From assembly GCA_027943335.1 (NCBI GenBank), contig BSBK01006746.1, positions 208,854 to 272,853 on the forward strand: a DNA stretch of 64,000 nucleotides. The letters are read 5' to 3'. The position numbers and the translations under genes are program-made. Position 1 is the first letter of the stretch. Every line of letters starts with the position of its first letter. The notes beneath the pieces were generated by a model. That model ran no database searches. It was not told the DNA's origin and saw only the letters and a program-made list of their open reading frames with translations. Shown in pieces: positions 36,413 through 49,148 of the stretch. Source of the stretch: Chamaecyparis obtusa. Taxonomy: Eukaryota; Streptophyta; Pinopsida; Cupressales; Cupressaceae.

Positions 36413-38742
36413 AAATTTGTTGTTCATTAAGATAAATCTACCTTAGTTGTTCATGTTTTCCAGTCAAATGCCTCTCATTTGCCTTATCCACATGCAAAAA
36501 TGTTCTTCTTATGCCTCAAAACTAACTTTTCAAGGGTCTTCTTGATCACATCTATTCCACCATTGGTCTTCATAGATTTTGTGCTATCAAATTTGAATAT
36601 TGAATGACAATAAGCTCATTATTACAGTTAAGAAACTCTAGAACAAGACACATACTTTTTTGCAGCTATGAGTACCAACCTATAATTCTTGTGAGCACCA
36701 ACACCATTCCAATCACCCTAAAAGTTAAGCCAAAGATATATTTGATTTTATTAAGTGAAATGTCTAATGACAATAAAGGAATGACAATGACATGAATTTA
36801 ACATGGGCATGAAATTTTAATACAAGATAATGAATCATAACTAACGCTCCAAATTGTGCAAATCAATATTGTTCTTGATGTAGTTTCTAACAAAATCTAA
36901 TATCTCATCAAGTTTCAAAAATCTTTGAGCAGTTATAAATTTATGACATTACCAATAATATGCATATATTTGAAAGAAAATAAAACATATCCTAAATTGT
37001 TTGATGAAATTCCAACAAATGGACCAACTTGGAATTACCACCATTCTTGGACTTTTATTCTTCATTCAATATTCTAGCTCAAATCTCTGATCAATGTGAC
37101 TGTCCTTGACACACCTTCAATAAATCTCTAAACTCTTAATATATATCATGGCCGTATTTTTTAACAAATTTACATAGTTCATTTGGTATTTCTTTGAGCA
37201 TCTTCTATATATGATAGTCATGACTTTATATAATGTTTGAAGCTTTATTTGATGCTATCCTATTGAATCTTCATAGGTTGATGCTTCAATAAAACCATCC
37301 ATGCTCAAATATTTCATGTCAATGTTTCATTTATCTAGTCAATGCAATTTTTATCCTTTATTCATTGCTTTGGATCATTAGATCTAATTAGTATAACAAA
37401 TAAAGGTTGTCAATATTCTATACTTTTTGATGCTAAGTGGCTATATTGACACCTCTTTTATTATGAAGGTAACTCTCTTGCATAAATCATCTATAACCAT
37501 ATATGTAGTTTATTCTTAATTTGGTATTATGTTTCTCCTTAAATACTTAAAATCATTGTATGCCAATAAATTTATATAGTCCATATACTTATCAAAACTT
37601 ATAACCTTGGAACCTTCTCCTCATGCAAGAAAACTTGATCACTACACATGTAGCTATATATTCTGATCTGCATCATTTTCTCATACTTTTCATTGTATAT
37701 GTAGTTGCATTGTTAGCTCATTCTCTCTTATATAATTATAACCCTACACAAGGACTTGCATTAAATGCACCTTGGAAATCTACTTCAATTGTATATACCA
37801 ATGTATATTTTTTGTACTTTCATTATTTTAGAACTGCCAATGCAACATTACATTGAATATGATCTCTTATCTTCTCTTTGAATGTCATAAAAATACAATG
37901 GATGATGTTTTAATTAGAATTTTCTAAAACAAAACATATAGATGGTTTTGATCTCATAGAAAATACTCTTGATGTAGTAAATTGTAGCATATATAAAATT
38001 ATATAATAGTAGATGTATAATGATATTTTTTATGATGTTCCCTTTGTTTATGATCCATGGCTCCTCCTAGTGGCATTAATTTTAGTGATTGTTCCACATG
38101 ATGCTCATTGTTATCTCTAATTTATCATGGGTATATGTCAATGTTTTTTATCCACTTATATTTCCTTCAATTGAGTCTATTTCCTTGATTTTATTGTGTA
38201 TGTTCTTTCTATAAGATATGTTGTATCATTTCTTTCTTTCCTTTTGACATCTTAAAATAGCTATTACCATGTTTTATTTTTTGAGTTGGCACATTCTCTT
38301 TGTTATAATTATAAAGGTTTCCATTTGTGATCCAATCATTCCATTTCTTCTAACAAATACAATGATGTATCTGGTCTTTTAATGACACTACAATGCTTCT
38401 TGCAAAAATACAATTGTACCTATATCTATTAAAATTTCCTATGCTTTGTATGACATTATCAAGGTATAGTTTTGACTATCCAACACACCTATGAATGTGT
38501 TGTTACAAAAACCATTACACTAATATTTTCATTGGGCTTGAATTATTCATGATAATAACAATCACTATCATGGTACCTCTATGATCTTTTTTCATTTTCT
38601 TCTATGTATCTGGTCAATGCAATACACCTATACTTGCACTTGTGATTTTGATCATGGTATTTTATACTCACTCTAGGTAGATATTGCTATAGTTATTAAT
38701 GCACCCTTGAATATCACCTAGTAATTGCCCCTTTGTCATGAT
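36413..38742 (+). repeat. Backbone duplication copy 2, segment a
   Basis: Collinear with 2815-4282 joined to 7291 to about 8160; it therefore shows the intact, pre-insertion site of element A near 37860. No gene is recognised. Interrupted at 38742 by the Athila-like element. Confidence 0.88.
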
Positions 38743-39956
38743 TGAATAGTCTCACAATAGGTAATAATAATCATGCCATTGTCTCTCTTAGGATTGATAT
38801 AATCATACTAAGGATTAATTTTCCCATCATGAAATGCATTTAGATTGTCAACCCAGGGACGTAGACTTGAAATGAGACATCATAGTTTGTGCACTAAGTT
38901 CCTCTAGGAGTCATAACACCTATGTTGCAGGAAGATAAAATGCATGAAAGGAATCTATGCTAGTGCTGCAGGAAAGTAAAAACACTTGAATACTTAATGA
39001 AATTACTATAGAAATGTTGTGAAATGAATCTAATCCTATCTAACAAACTAAAACATTCACTATGTCTATCTCTACAAGTGCTGCATGAACATTCACAGTA
39101 GTAATGCTACAGGAGTAAAATAGTAACTCTACTTGAAGAAGGGAAAATGCAGGAAGAAAATCTATTCTAACTTAATCTAATCCACCTCCCAAATGGGCCC
39201 CCTTGGTTGGCTTCTGCTAACACTAACACAAAAAATAATCCAAAATCACTCTTCCATTGAATTCTTCTTAACTAGTTACATAACAATTGAACAACTCATG
39301 AAGAACATAAAAGAGAAACTTCTGCTATATTGAATACATCATTCTATATTTTCTTATTACCTAACTAAGTCGATCAAATCCCTTTATAAAGAGGATTGAC
39401 GCTTTTTGAAAACATAACATAAAAGTCTGAATAAACTTTGCCAAATAAGGAGGCGGTAAAACAACCATGACATATTACAATTACTGTGGATAACAGAATA
39501 ACAACTCTGAGGAAATATAGCAAGACTTATTTCCTATATTCTCTGGAACAATAGTTCCTTTCTAGGTGTGACATATCCTTCGGAACCGTGCTGGATTATT
39601 TTACCATGATTGGTCTTCTAGCACTCCTTTAATGCGGTTGCACCACTCTTTGTACTACTCCTTGTTTACCTGAAAGGTTAGTAACATTTGGTACACATAT
39701 GCAAGCCAACATTTCAACTCCTACTCAAATGTTAGAACACAACTTAAAATAACTATATGAAGTATTGCATTATATTTATAATAGTTAGCAAAACATGTCA
39801 TTCAAGCTACCCATAGGCTTTGTGGCTTTAGTTGTACTTAGCATAAGTTCACATAGGTATAAGTCATAAATGTTTTAGAAATGTCTAACATAGCATAAAG
39901 AGTGTCAACAAAGTATGAAGATTATAACAAAATTGAGACTATAATTTGTCTCATCA
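38743..39956 (-). repeat. 3' LTR of element C
   Basis: 1214 bp, starts TGAATAGTCTCAC and ends TCTCATCA on the plus strand. The inner neighbour CATCTATCCCCTACTAAT gives a weak purine-rich tract on the minus strand. Confidence 0.93.
39380..39394 (-). promoter_or_regulatory. Putative TATA box, element C 3' LTR
   Basis: Minus-strand CCTCTTTATAAAGGG; the same site is in the other LTR near 52922-52936. Confidence 0.5.
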
Positions 39957-39967
39957 TCTATCCCCTA

Positions 39968-41102
39968 CTAATAGAATGCTTGTCCTGAAGCATTGTATTT
40001 CTTGTCTATAGACTTGAAGTCACTGACAGTTGTCTTCCCTTTCTTTCCACTCTTGAAAGTGTAGTAAAATACTCTTGTTCTTTCCAAGTAATCTCCTTGG
40101 TCCTCCTTCAAGTGATCCAACCTAGTATTATTGATGTCATATAGGGGCCATAGGAGTGTAGGTGGTTGGAAAGGAAAAGACATCCATAATTCTCTTTTGA
40201 CCTGTCACCCCAACTGCATATATCTGGTTGCTCTATTGGTTGGTTCCTCAAAGTTGATTGGGCTGTGTGGCTCTATTTTCTTGAAGGCCTCTGGTAATCT
40301 ATTCCACTGGCTCCTTACCCCTACAAGACCTCTCTGGAATGAAAAGTATGGTAGTCCTTAGTATTCTCTATAAACCTTGTCTCTTAATGGAAAGACTTTC
40401 TCCCCGATTTCTAGCTTTTGTTTTCCATAGGTCAAATTGAGCCAATCCCTCAAAATGACATCTTATGTGACTCAGCCCTTAATGGTAAGGGTTCAAATTT
40501 TTCTAGATCCTTGTAGATATCCAGCTGCCTGTCATAGTTTGCTTCATTATGCATACATGACATTAGAGCACTTAAGTGAATATCCCCTACATAGAGCAGA
40601 GGATTCCACTTTGTTTCATGTGGGATGACAAAGTTGTGCAAATATAGCTCACATAATAAATTTTTCTTCCATGGGGGAAGAGTTTGATATATTCCATAAA
40701 AATCATGGGCTGACTTGAACTCACAATCAATACTCTTCATGGTCATCATAAGTTGAAATAAAATATCATATACCCTAGGTGGCGGTCTACAAGCTATGAC
40801 CTGATCGACTAGTTTTAGGACTTTGTCTGTTTATTGTTTTTGTTTCTTTAGCTGCTCCTTAAGAGCTTCAATTTCCTCATCCTTATCAATTATCTCTTTC
40901 TGCATTTGATCTCTTCCCTATCTCCACAAGGTCTTTTGAAAAACAAAATAATTGTATAGGTTAAAGAGTATAGAATGAATTGTTTGTGAGGGAAATTCTT
41001 GCACCTGAGATTTCTTTTCTTTTCTTTGGCAACTTGCTGAAAATACTCAGTGAAGCATGTAGACTTGTAGGGTATAATGGAGACATTGGAGTATACAGGG
41101 TG
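39968..41102 (-). pseudogene. Distal part of the 3' ORF of element C
   Basis: Broken frames between the 3' ORF proper and the LTR. Readable pieces include MKSIDCEFKSAHDFYGIYQT and PHETKWNPLLYVGDIHLSAL (about 40450-40749) and VFYYTFKSGKKGKTTVSDF (about 39968-40183). They look like a continuation of the upstream protein after two frameshifts. No transmembrane segment or signal peptide is seen. Function unknown. Confidence 0.5.
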
Positions 41103-42254
41103 CTATGGAGGAGTAGGTTGAACGTTCACAGGAATGTTGTCTTGTATTACATTAGGGCTTGGATCAGGCATTACTTGATCATCCTGTGGCATGCTACTAT
41201 CAAGTTCTTGCACATTTTGAGATTCCTCCATATTTTGAGGTTCCGCCCGCAAAGGGGACTCATCAAGAATGTATTCAATAGAGGGTTTTGGAGTAGGTTG
41301 TGGTGCTGGAACATTTGGATTTCCAAGGGAAGGTGAAGACACTTGTCCTCGCATGTGAGGGCTTCTACGCACAGTTGCTTCTTCAACCACTGCAGTTTTA
41401 GTTTGGCGGGATAGTTTTGGCTTTTGTGCTGCAGGAGTAGACACTACAGGAATAGATGCTGTAGGACTTGACCTTCTTCTCTTATTTATTTGAGCTGTAG
41501 GGTTTTTAATTTCACCTTCTCGGTTAGGGATTTCTTTTTCAACTTTCTATTTGCCTTTCTTTGCAGAAGAAGTAGGTATATTACTCTCTAGAGTGGGCTC
41601 AGAAGACTTGTTTTCTAGGGACAATTTTGGTTCTTTTTCTTTTTTAGCTTTTTCTTCAGTAGGCCCAGAAGACTCTACTTCATTCCCTAGAGGTTGAGCA
41701 ACAGGGTTAACTTGGGGTTGCAAGGTTTTAAAATAAACAAATTCTGCCCAGGACATAGGAGAGACATCCCTAAGGGGTTTTTAAACCACAATCTTTATTA
41801 GGGCATGGTGGCTTATGAAATTTGCATTACCCTTTTGTGTTTCTTTGGCACTAATGCTTATCATATTATAGAGAAAATTAAGAACACTGACCTGAAGATT
41901 ATGCCTTACACAACTAAGAAATTTGAAATGATGGGCATGTAGGTTTGAGAATCTTCCTTCACAAGTTAAATACCTGATAATGTGGGTAGCCAATTCTGGA
42001 AATGGTGGTAGAAGAGACAATCTCTTGCATCCCTGCTTAGTGATTTCAAGTGGAGGATCACTTGGTCGAGAGAATTGAGCTCGAGATGACCTAGCATCAT
42101 GATCGTTAGGATAGTGCTCTCCAATGACTGGTAGTCTGGCGACCTCTGAAATTCTTTCCTCAGTAGCAACAATTGTTAAACCCCACACAGTTGCTTGTCC
42201 CTCTTCAAAAGTGCCCATAAATTCTGCTGCAACCTCCTCATTAAATTCTATCAA
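41103..42254 (-). pseudogene. 3' (env-position) ORF of element C, plant transposon-type protein
   Basis: A single frame of about 384 codons with two in-frame stops (near 41778 and 41545), same strand as pol, in the position where Athila elements carry an env-like gene. The first ~155 residues (FNEEVAAEFMG ... WGLTIVATEERISEVARLP, then HIIRYLTCEGRFSNLHAHHF, HHALIKIVV) match a domain repeatedly found in uncharacterised plant transposon proteins. The rest is Ser/Pro/Lys-rich (PKLSRQTKTAVVEEATVRRS, PAPQPTPKPS) and probably disordered. There is no signal peptide, hydrophobic anchor or cysteine pattern, so an envelope role is not supported. The role is unknown. Confidence 0.62.
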
Positions 42255-43189
42255 CTAAAGGAAATACCCTAGCTAGTCGCATGCATTAAATCTATGAATT
42301 GCTTCAACATCCACTAGTAAAATACCATGGTGAACTGGTTCATGTCTCTGTAATTGTCCACCCATCTTAGTAATGCCCAATCTTCACTTTGCTGCTCTTG
42401 AATTTACTGTTAATCTTTTGGTCTCCTATGCTTTGCAAATACTTCCCTCTTCAAATGCATTTGCAATTCTAGAAAATACCATTTTTTTTGCTTACATTCC
42501 TCTGTTATGCTTGACATGAACAAAAATAATGACATTGATTACAAAGGACATCAAAGCCTTAAGTGGGAGTTATCTCACAACTTAATCATGGTCCTTTCAA
42601 GTCATATCAAGCTCATAAAATTGGAATTTGAAAGTATGACAAATGTGTAGGATTAAAAAAATTAATAGAACGTAACCTAAGTACAACATTGATGTGACAA
42701 GGATGTGACTAGGGTAACTTAGGAATAACACATGGAATTTATTACACTTCCCCTACCTCCTATGAAATTTTGACAAGTGTCCTCACTTGATAAATTCAGC
42801 ATGAGAATGGGAAACTGATGTAACACCTATATTATACATGTAATACAGTACTAGATATAAATATTCAAACCTATGTGCTAAAAGTGAGGAAAGAGTTAAA
42901 AAGTTATACTTGGTGATTAGTTACCATACACATGAGTGCAAGCTTATGAGAGTGTCAAGTCTAGTGGCCGCATGAAAGTGCTAACGTGGTATTTTATTGA
43001 AAGCATTAAAATAGAAATTGTGGGTGATGTGGAGTTTGAGTAGGTGGTAGACATAGAAATGAGATAAGTTGGTGAGAAGAAGAGAGAAAAGTGAATGAAG
43101 AAGTATACCTCATATTTAATGAAGTTTTATTATGGGTATTTTCAAAGGCATGTTATGGTGAGGTGACAAAAGGAAGGATTTCACCTTCT
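42255..43189. other. Spacer between integrase and 3' ORF of element C
   Basis: AT-rich, many stops on both strands, no motif recognised. It may hold the leader or promoter for the 3' ORF. Confidence 0.45.
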
Positions 43190-44610
43190 ACTGCAGGAAC
43201 TATTTCGTGAGATGCTGTTAAACTTTGCGTGCTGAACTGCTGCAAGAATTCTTCCTTGGTTTGAGGCTTGTGATACAGGCGCAAGCGGTGTCCATTGTAA
43301 AGCAGCTTAAATTAGACTAGATCAAGTGTGGTCAGTTGGATTGCTCCATTATCAATGACATATTGAATTTCATATGGTCCCAGCCATCTAGTCTGCAATT
43401 TTCTTGGAATCTCCTTGAATCGAGATTCATACAACAAAGCCCAATCACCTACTTGAAAGTGCTTATTCTTGATATGTGAATCATGCCATCTGTTCCTTTG
43501 GTTCTAGATTACCTCTGTTCTTTCCAATGCTGATTTTCACATCTCATCTAAGGATTTAAGGTGGAGTAGGCATTCTGATTGTGCTGCCAGAAGATTGATG
43601 TTCAACTCCAGAGCTGTGCGTAATGTTTTGTGTTCAAATTCTATAGGCAACATTGCTACCTTTCCATACACCAATTCAAATGGCTTGAACCTTTTTGTGG
43701 TCTTCCATGTTGTACAATAAGCCCAGACTACTTTAGTTAACCAGCTACTCCAATCCATGTGATGCAATTGCACTATCTTTGTTAATATTGCCTCTATGTC
43801 TCTATTGGTGACCTCTACCTATCCATTCACTTGTGAATGGTAAGGACTAGACTTTTGATGCCTTATGCTATACTCCTTCATTATCTCAGTGATCATATTT
43901 GAAGTGAACTATGCTACTTGGTCTGGTACTAATTCTCTTGGAATTCCATAACAGGTAAAAATGTCCTCATATAAGAATTTGGCTACTTTTTGATCTCTAG
44001 CATTCTACATTGCTTTGACTTACACCCACTTTGTCAGATAATCTATGCATACCAAGATATATGATTTTCAATTTGATGGAGGATCAATTGGTCCTATGAA
44101 GTCCATACTCCATTTATTAAAGGGTGTCATCACCACTTGTGGATTAACTGGCATCTCATCTGATTTTGTTGGATGACCCATCCTTTGGCATTTATCACAT
44201 TTTTTTTTATAACTGCCTGCATCTTTGTGTAAGGTTGGCCAATAATATCTTGTTGTTAAGATTTCTAGGGATGTTCTCTTTGCTGAAAAGTGACCTCCAC
44301 ATGGCTCATCATGACAAGCATGGAGTATGTCATATATTTCATCTTCTCTCACACACCTCCTCATGATCTGATCTGGTCCAGTGTAAAATAGATTGTTATC
44401 TATCCATGAAAATTGAAAGCTTTTATTTGCAAGATTTTTCCTATTTTTCTGAGAAAAATGTGGGGGCATCTTATTTGCTGCAAGATAGTTGGCTATGTCT
44501 GCATACCATGGGTTTTTGATTGCTATGTGGAACAAGTGTTCGTCTGGAAATATATCTTCAACTTGAGTTGTCTTCATTAGCATTTTGTAGTCTAGACAAG
44601 TAGTCAACAA
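43190..44610 (-). pseudogene. Integrase of element C
   Basis: Zinc-binding module HACHDEPCGGHFSAKRT ... KKKCDKCQRMG (about 44180-44330). The core start NKWSMDFIGPI carries the first Asp. The second Asp is in a VPDQ context near 43930, and the Glu is in VEVTNRDIEAIL near 43800. The AYCTTWKTTKRFKPFELVYGK segment (about 43640-43720) and a C-terminal GDWALLYESRF ... WLGPYEIQ module (about 43370-43460) follow. The frame changes at about 44068 and has several stops. In the Athila group this enzyme lacks a chromodomain, as here. Confidence 0.86.
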
Positions 44611-46160
44611 CTACATTGGCCTTTCCTGGCTTATCAAAAATTGTTATATCAAATTCCTACAATAGTAAAAGCCATCTTGCTAGTCTGCCTGTTATAGCAG
44701 GTTTGTTCATCAGATATTTTATTGCTGAGTGATCAGTGTGAACAAAAATGGGATAGCCTGTGACATAGTGTCAGAATTTGTTCAATGCATAAACTATAGC
44801 TAGGAGTTCCTTTTCAGTAGCTGTGTAGTTTAACTCAGGGCCATGGAGGCTTTTACTAATATAGTAAATTGCATTCTTTAGGTTAGTAGGCTTTTGTCCT
44901 ATCACCACACCTATGGCATAATCTGATGCATCTGTATGGATGTGGAATGGAATAGACCAATCTGATCCTTTGAGGACTGGTGCAGTTGTTAGCAGTTTCT
45001 TTAGCTGCAGGAAGGACTCATCACATGCTTGTGTCCATATAAATTCAGCTTCTTTTGTAAGTAGTGTGTCCAAGGGACTAGCAATATGATTGAAATTTTG
45101 AATAAAGTGTCTATAGTATCTAGCATGTCCTAAGAAAGATCTTACATCTTTTTTCTTAGTAGGGGTAGGTAATGTGAGTATTACCTTAACTTTAGCTGGG
45201 TCCACTTGAATTCCTACTACTGAAATAAAATGCCCAAGTACCACTCCTTTTTGCATCATCATAAAGCATTTCTCACAATTAAGGGATAGATTATGTTCCT
45301 TACATTGGATTAACACCTTTTCAAGATTCTTTAAAGCCTCTTCAAATGTCACTCCAAATGTTGTAAAGTCATCCATATATATCTCCATACAATCATGTGA
45401 TATGTTAGCAAAAATACTAATTACAGCCCTCTGGAATGTCGCTGGAGCATTGCACAACCCAAAAGGTAGGATTGAATATGCATATGTCCCCCATGGACAT
45501 GTGAATTTAGTCTTCTCCTGGTCTTCTGGAGAAATATTTATCTAATTGTATCCACTATATCCATCAAGAAAGGAAAAATACTTCTTACTAGCCAAAGTAT
45601 CAAGTACTTGGTCAATGAATGGTAATGGGAAGTTGTCTTTCTTGGTAGCTTTGTTTAACTCCCTTTAATCCACACAGATTCTCCATTTACCCCCCTTTTT
45701 GGGTACTATAACCAAAGGTGATACCCATTTACTATCAGATATAGGATATATAAAGCCAGCATCTAATAACTTTTGTAATTCTGTTTTGACTATCTCCCTT
45801 AATGTTGGGTTATCCTCCTTTGGGGTTGACAGAGTTGTAGGCTTCCTTCATTGATATAAATCCTGTGAGTACATAGTTTAGGGCTTAATCCTTTCATGTC
45901 CCCATAGTCCCATGCAAAGGATTTCTCATGTGTTTTCAGCAATTTGGTTAGTTGCTCCATCTGTTGTGAAGGTAGCTTATTGTTCACATGGAGATTATGA
46001 CCCTTAGAAAGCTCAATAGTAGTTGTAAGGTCAAGCATGGATAATTTAGGTATAGGACTTGTGTTCACCTCACTAGGTAGCAACTGATGGATAATATTGG
46101 GTTCTGAAGGTAATACACAGTTCTCAAAATTGTCTTCATATGTAGCTAATTCTAACACAA
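44611..46160 (-). pseudogene. Reverse transcriptase and RNase H of element C
   Basis: N-terminal stretch SFAWDYGDMKGLSPKLCTHR, then RT motifs: SKWVSPLVIVPKKGGKWRI, PLPFIDQVLDTLA, FLDGYSGYN, FTCPWGTYAYSILPFGL, CNAPATFQR and YMDDFTTFG with both catalytic aspartates (about 45370). RNase H: HTDASDYAIGVVIGQ, LNYTATEKELLAIVYALNKF, then HTDHSAIKYLM. The YMDDF form and the downstream arrangement fit Athila. There are stops near RICVD, after GYN and after KF, plus small shifts near 45790. Otherwise it is one of the best preserved pol blocks in the window. Confidence 0.9.
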
Positions 46161-46354
46161 CTCTCAGATATATCTTTGATTACAACACAGTCATTATTAA
46201 GAATGCTCTGAATGACTTCATCTTATTCTTGCAGCTTCAAAAAAGATTGCCTATGTAACATCATGAGCTGAACCACAAAGTTCAGTTCTTCTTCCCCATC
46301 TCCTAAATCTGGCCATATAGGTGTACTTAAATCTGGCTATTATTGAGCTGGAGG

Positions 46355-46837
46355 CTACAATGCTAGTTTCTTAGTGGCTTGCCCATCTGAAATTGCCATG
46401 TTCCCTAATCTACAACTAATGTTTGCATCAACTGTTGCCAACCATGGAAATCCTAGGATGACAAGGTAACCAACAAGATTGATCTTTGGTGATAGAATCA
46501 TAAAATCAGCAAGGTACTCCCAAGAATCTAAGGCAACTATTATGTCTTCTATCATTCCATCAGGGGTGATAGTAGAGTTGTCTGCTAATTGCAATATTGT
46601 TGGAGTATCTCTCAACCCTTCAATGCTTAGTTTGTTCATAGTATCCTTAGTCATTAAATTAATGGAAACACCTAAGTATATTAATGCATTTTTGACAGAC
46701 TGACCATTAATGATGATGTTCACAACTGGACTCCCTAGATCTGAATATTTTAGAATTACCAATTTTCCTAGCATGATATCAGCCAATTGTCCTATAACAT
46801 GAACTGTTGTAGGATCCTTTTTTTTTTTTTCTTCCAT
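46355..46837 (-). pseudogene. Protease of element C
   Basis: About 160 open codons. Athila-type retropepsin with the active-site context ALIYLGVSINLM: relatives have DLGAS, so the catalytic Asp is replaced by Tyr and the Ala by Val. Downstream VKNALIY..., TILQLADNSTITPDGMIED and LVGYLVILGFPWLATVDA correspond to the family's flap and C-terminal ILGRPFL-like segment. The protein could not be catalytic as it stands. Confidence 0.82.
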
Positions 46838-47317
46838 GCTTCTTAAGACAAGCTTCTTTTATTTCTTTTCCATAAACTAGGACATCCTTTATTGCTTGAA
46901 ATAGGGGAATCTAGACGTGCATGTTCTTTAGCTGGTCAATGATATCAAATGGTTGGTCTTCTTTTGGTATGGGCTTGTCCATGCTGAGCCTCTAAGGAAA
47001 AGGAGGTTTAACTAGTGTATGAACATTGGTTGAGTTGGAAACATTCTCTGGCGCAACAGTATTTGGAAAAGCATTCTCTAGAATCGGTACTGATGCTACA
47101 GGAAGGTCTGGCACTTTAGTAATAAGAGGTGGTTTAGGTGCAGGCAAGGTAGTACCTAATCTTAAATGTATATCAGATATGTTAAGTGCATAGGCAGGGT
47201 ATTACTGAGCATCATTAGCATACACTTGCTGTTGTGGTTGTTGACTATTGGGATTTGGTTGTGGTTGAGTAGGTAATTGTGTTTTCTTTTGAGGACCTGT
47301 ATTTGCAAGTGGTGGTA

Positions 47318-48045
47318 TTATTGTAGGTATATTTGTTCGAGGTGGTAAAGGTGGATATCTAGGATTTGGATTAGGCCATTACTAAGGTCCTCTCCACTGG
47401 TTAGTGGACTACCAATTCCCTTGTGGTTGTTGCCATTGGTTTGGAAATTGTGGCCATTGGGGTTGTTGTGGAGGATACCATTGATTATTTGGCCAAGCAT
47501 TATTCCAAGTGGGTTAATTATACTATGGAGGACTTTAGACATTCTAATTTTTACATTGGCTATTATAAGGATTTGAAATTTGTAATGGGTCTTGAGGCAT
47601 ACCTTGTGTCATGGCCCATGGTCGATGTTGAGAAACAAGGAATACTTTCTCATCTTCTCCTTCTATCTTTAAGTATTTAGTTGGAAGATCCCGATTTAGA
47701 TTTGTGACCAATTTGCACTGATAATCATTCTTTTATTTGCGGCAATAGGGACAGTATTCAGCTAGCTGCGCCTCAGCGTCTGCATGTTTCTTCTTGGAAG
47801 CCATCGTGTCTAGGTGTGTAGCAACATCATCTATGATATCTTGCTTGAAGTCTGACAATAGGTTTGAAATCTCCATCTTTGAAATACCAGAGCCACTTCC
47901 TTTGGCTAGTGTTGAGCGAAATCCCCTTCCTTTCTTCACTGCAACTCTAGAATAGTTCAGACAAATCTTCTGAAGGTCATCCCAGGAAGGTTGAGATATA
48001 TCTCCTCTAGCCATGAGGTCTAATGCTTCAAGATAATTTTCATTT
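47318..48045 (-). pseudogene. gag C-terminal part of element C
   Basis: Resumes gag after the element D insertion: LMARGDISQPSWDDLQKICL, NYSRVAVKKGRG, then a Gag/NC remnant with the cysteine motif EYCPYCRK followed by NDYQCKLVTNLN. A Pro/Asn/Gln-rich tail (about 47318-47540), frame-shifted, leads towards the protease. This is the nucleocapsid side of an Athila Gag. It is inactive because the gene is split and contains stops. Confidence 0.78.
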
Positions 48046-49148
48046 TAACATAGGCCAGAGATGGAGGATCTAGTAATGGATGGTCCAAACCTACATTTCC
48101 AATTATAACAACAACAAGCACATCAGAATACAACAAGATAATGATTCAAAAGAGAATTTCATTTAACATACCTGACTGTAAGGCCTTATGGGTTTTGGCC
48201 TATTAAAATGAAATAACAAAGTGTCAGAAAGATCTCACAAGATCCAAGGAACCACCAACTAGTTTAGAACTACAACAAGCAGCCTCTGATAGGAACAGGT
48301 CTAAACTTATACTCACACTTCCAAGCAACCCTTTGTTGTCCTAAGCCTGCAGGCCACTAGTTCTGCTACCAACTCCTAGATTTGCAAATCTGCTTCTACT
48401 CTACTCTTCCTAATGATCTAAGGATCATCTACTACTCCACTTTCTTACCACCAAACATCTACCCAAGCTCTCAATATATAGCCAACTAAGCCACAAGTCA
48501 GCCAGTTAGGCTTTAATTACAATATAGGTCTAGACCAATAAAAGAAACCAAAAATAATGCAAGAATGATCAAAAATTAATGTGCCTTATGATTTAGGTCC
48601 ACACATGACCCAAAAACATGCCTTTAAGTATGCAAGGCCCCGTTTGATCACACGGAACCACGCAAGAAGAAACACTCCACATGTCGCATGAAAATTACCA
48701 AAAAATAGGTCCCCAAGAAAAATGGTCATAACTTTTTACTCATAATTAATTAGGACATGCACCTTTGGGAAAAGATATTACTTTATGTCCTCTAAAATTA
48801 CCTAAGGGTGAATGGGATGAATCATTAAGGATCATGGGTGCCACATCCTGTAATCAGCTCCAAAACTGCAGGAAAATACTGTTCCGACGACAAGGAAAAC
48901 AATTGTAACTTTGAGACTATCCATCCAATTTCTCTCAAACCATGCCACCTCAAGAGCTGTGACCTTAGACATATATTCCACATACATAAAGGAAAAAAAT
49001 CATTTCAGTGCACATTCCAAAGATCTCCATAGATCATCACAACATAGAAACTCAGAAAGCTGCCCAAAATAAAGTATTGCATCCCTCTGCCAGGGAATTC
49101 CTCCAAGACAAAGAAAGATCTTCAAGAACTCAAAATGCTCCTACATCA
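48046..49148 (-). repeat. 3' LTR of element D
   Basis: 1103 bp; the plus-strand left end reads TAACATAGG where the other LTR has TGACATAGG, so the terminal TG is mutated. Ends ...ACATCA. A putative minus-strand TATA box (CTATATATTGA) lies at 48471-48483. Confidence 0.92.
48471..48483 (-). promoter_or_regulatory. Putative TATA box, element D LTR
   Basis: Minus-strand GGCTATATATTGA; the same site is near 50719-50731 in the 5' LTR. Confidence 0.5.

Noticed and set aside
41103..42254. Envelope protein gene in element C
   Set aside because: Position fits env-like genes of Athila elements, but there is no signal peptide, membrane anchor or cysteine framework.
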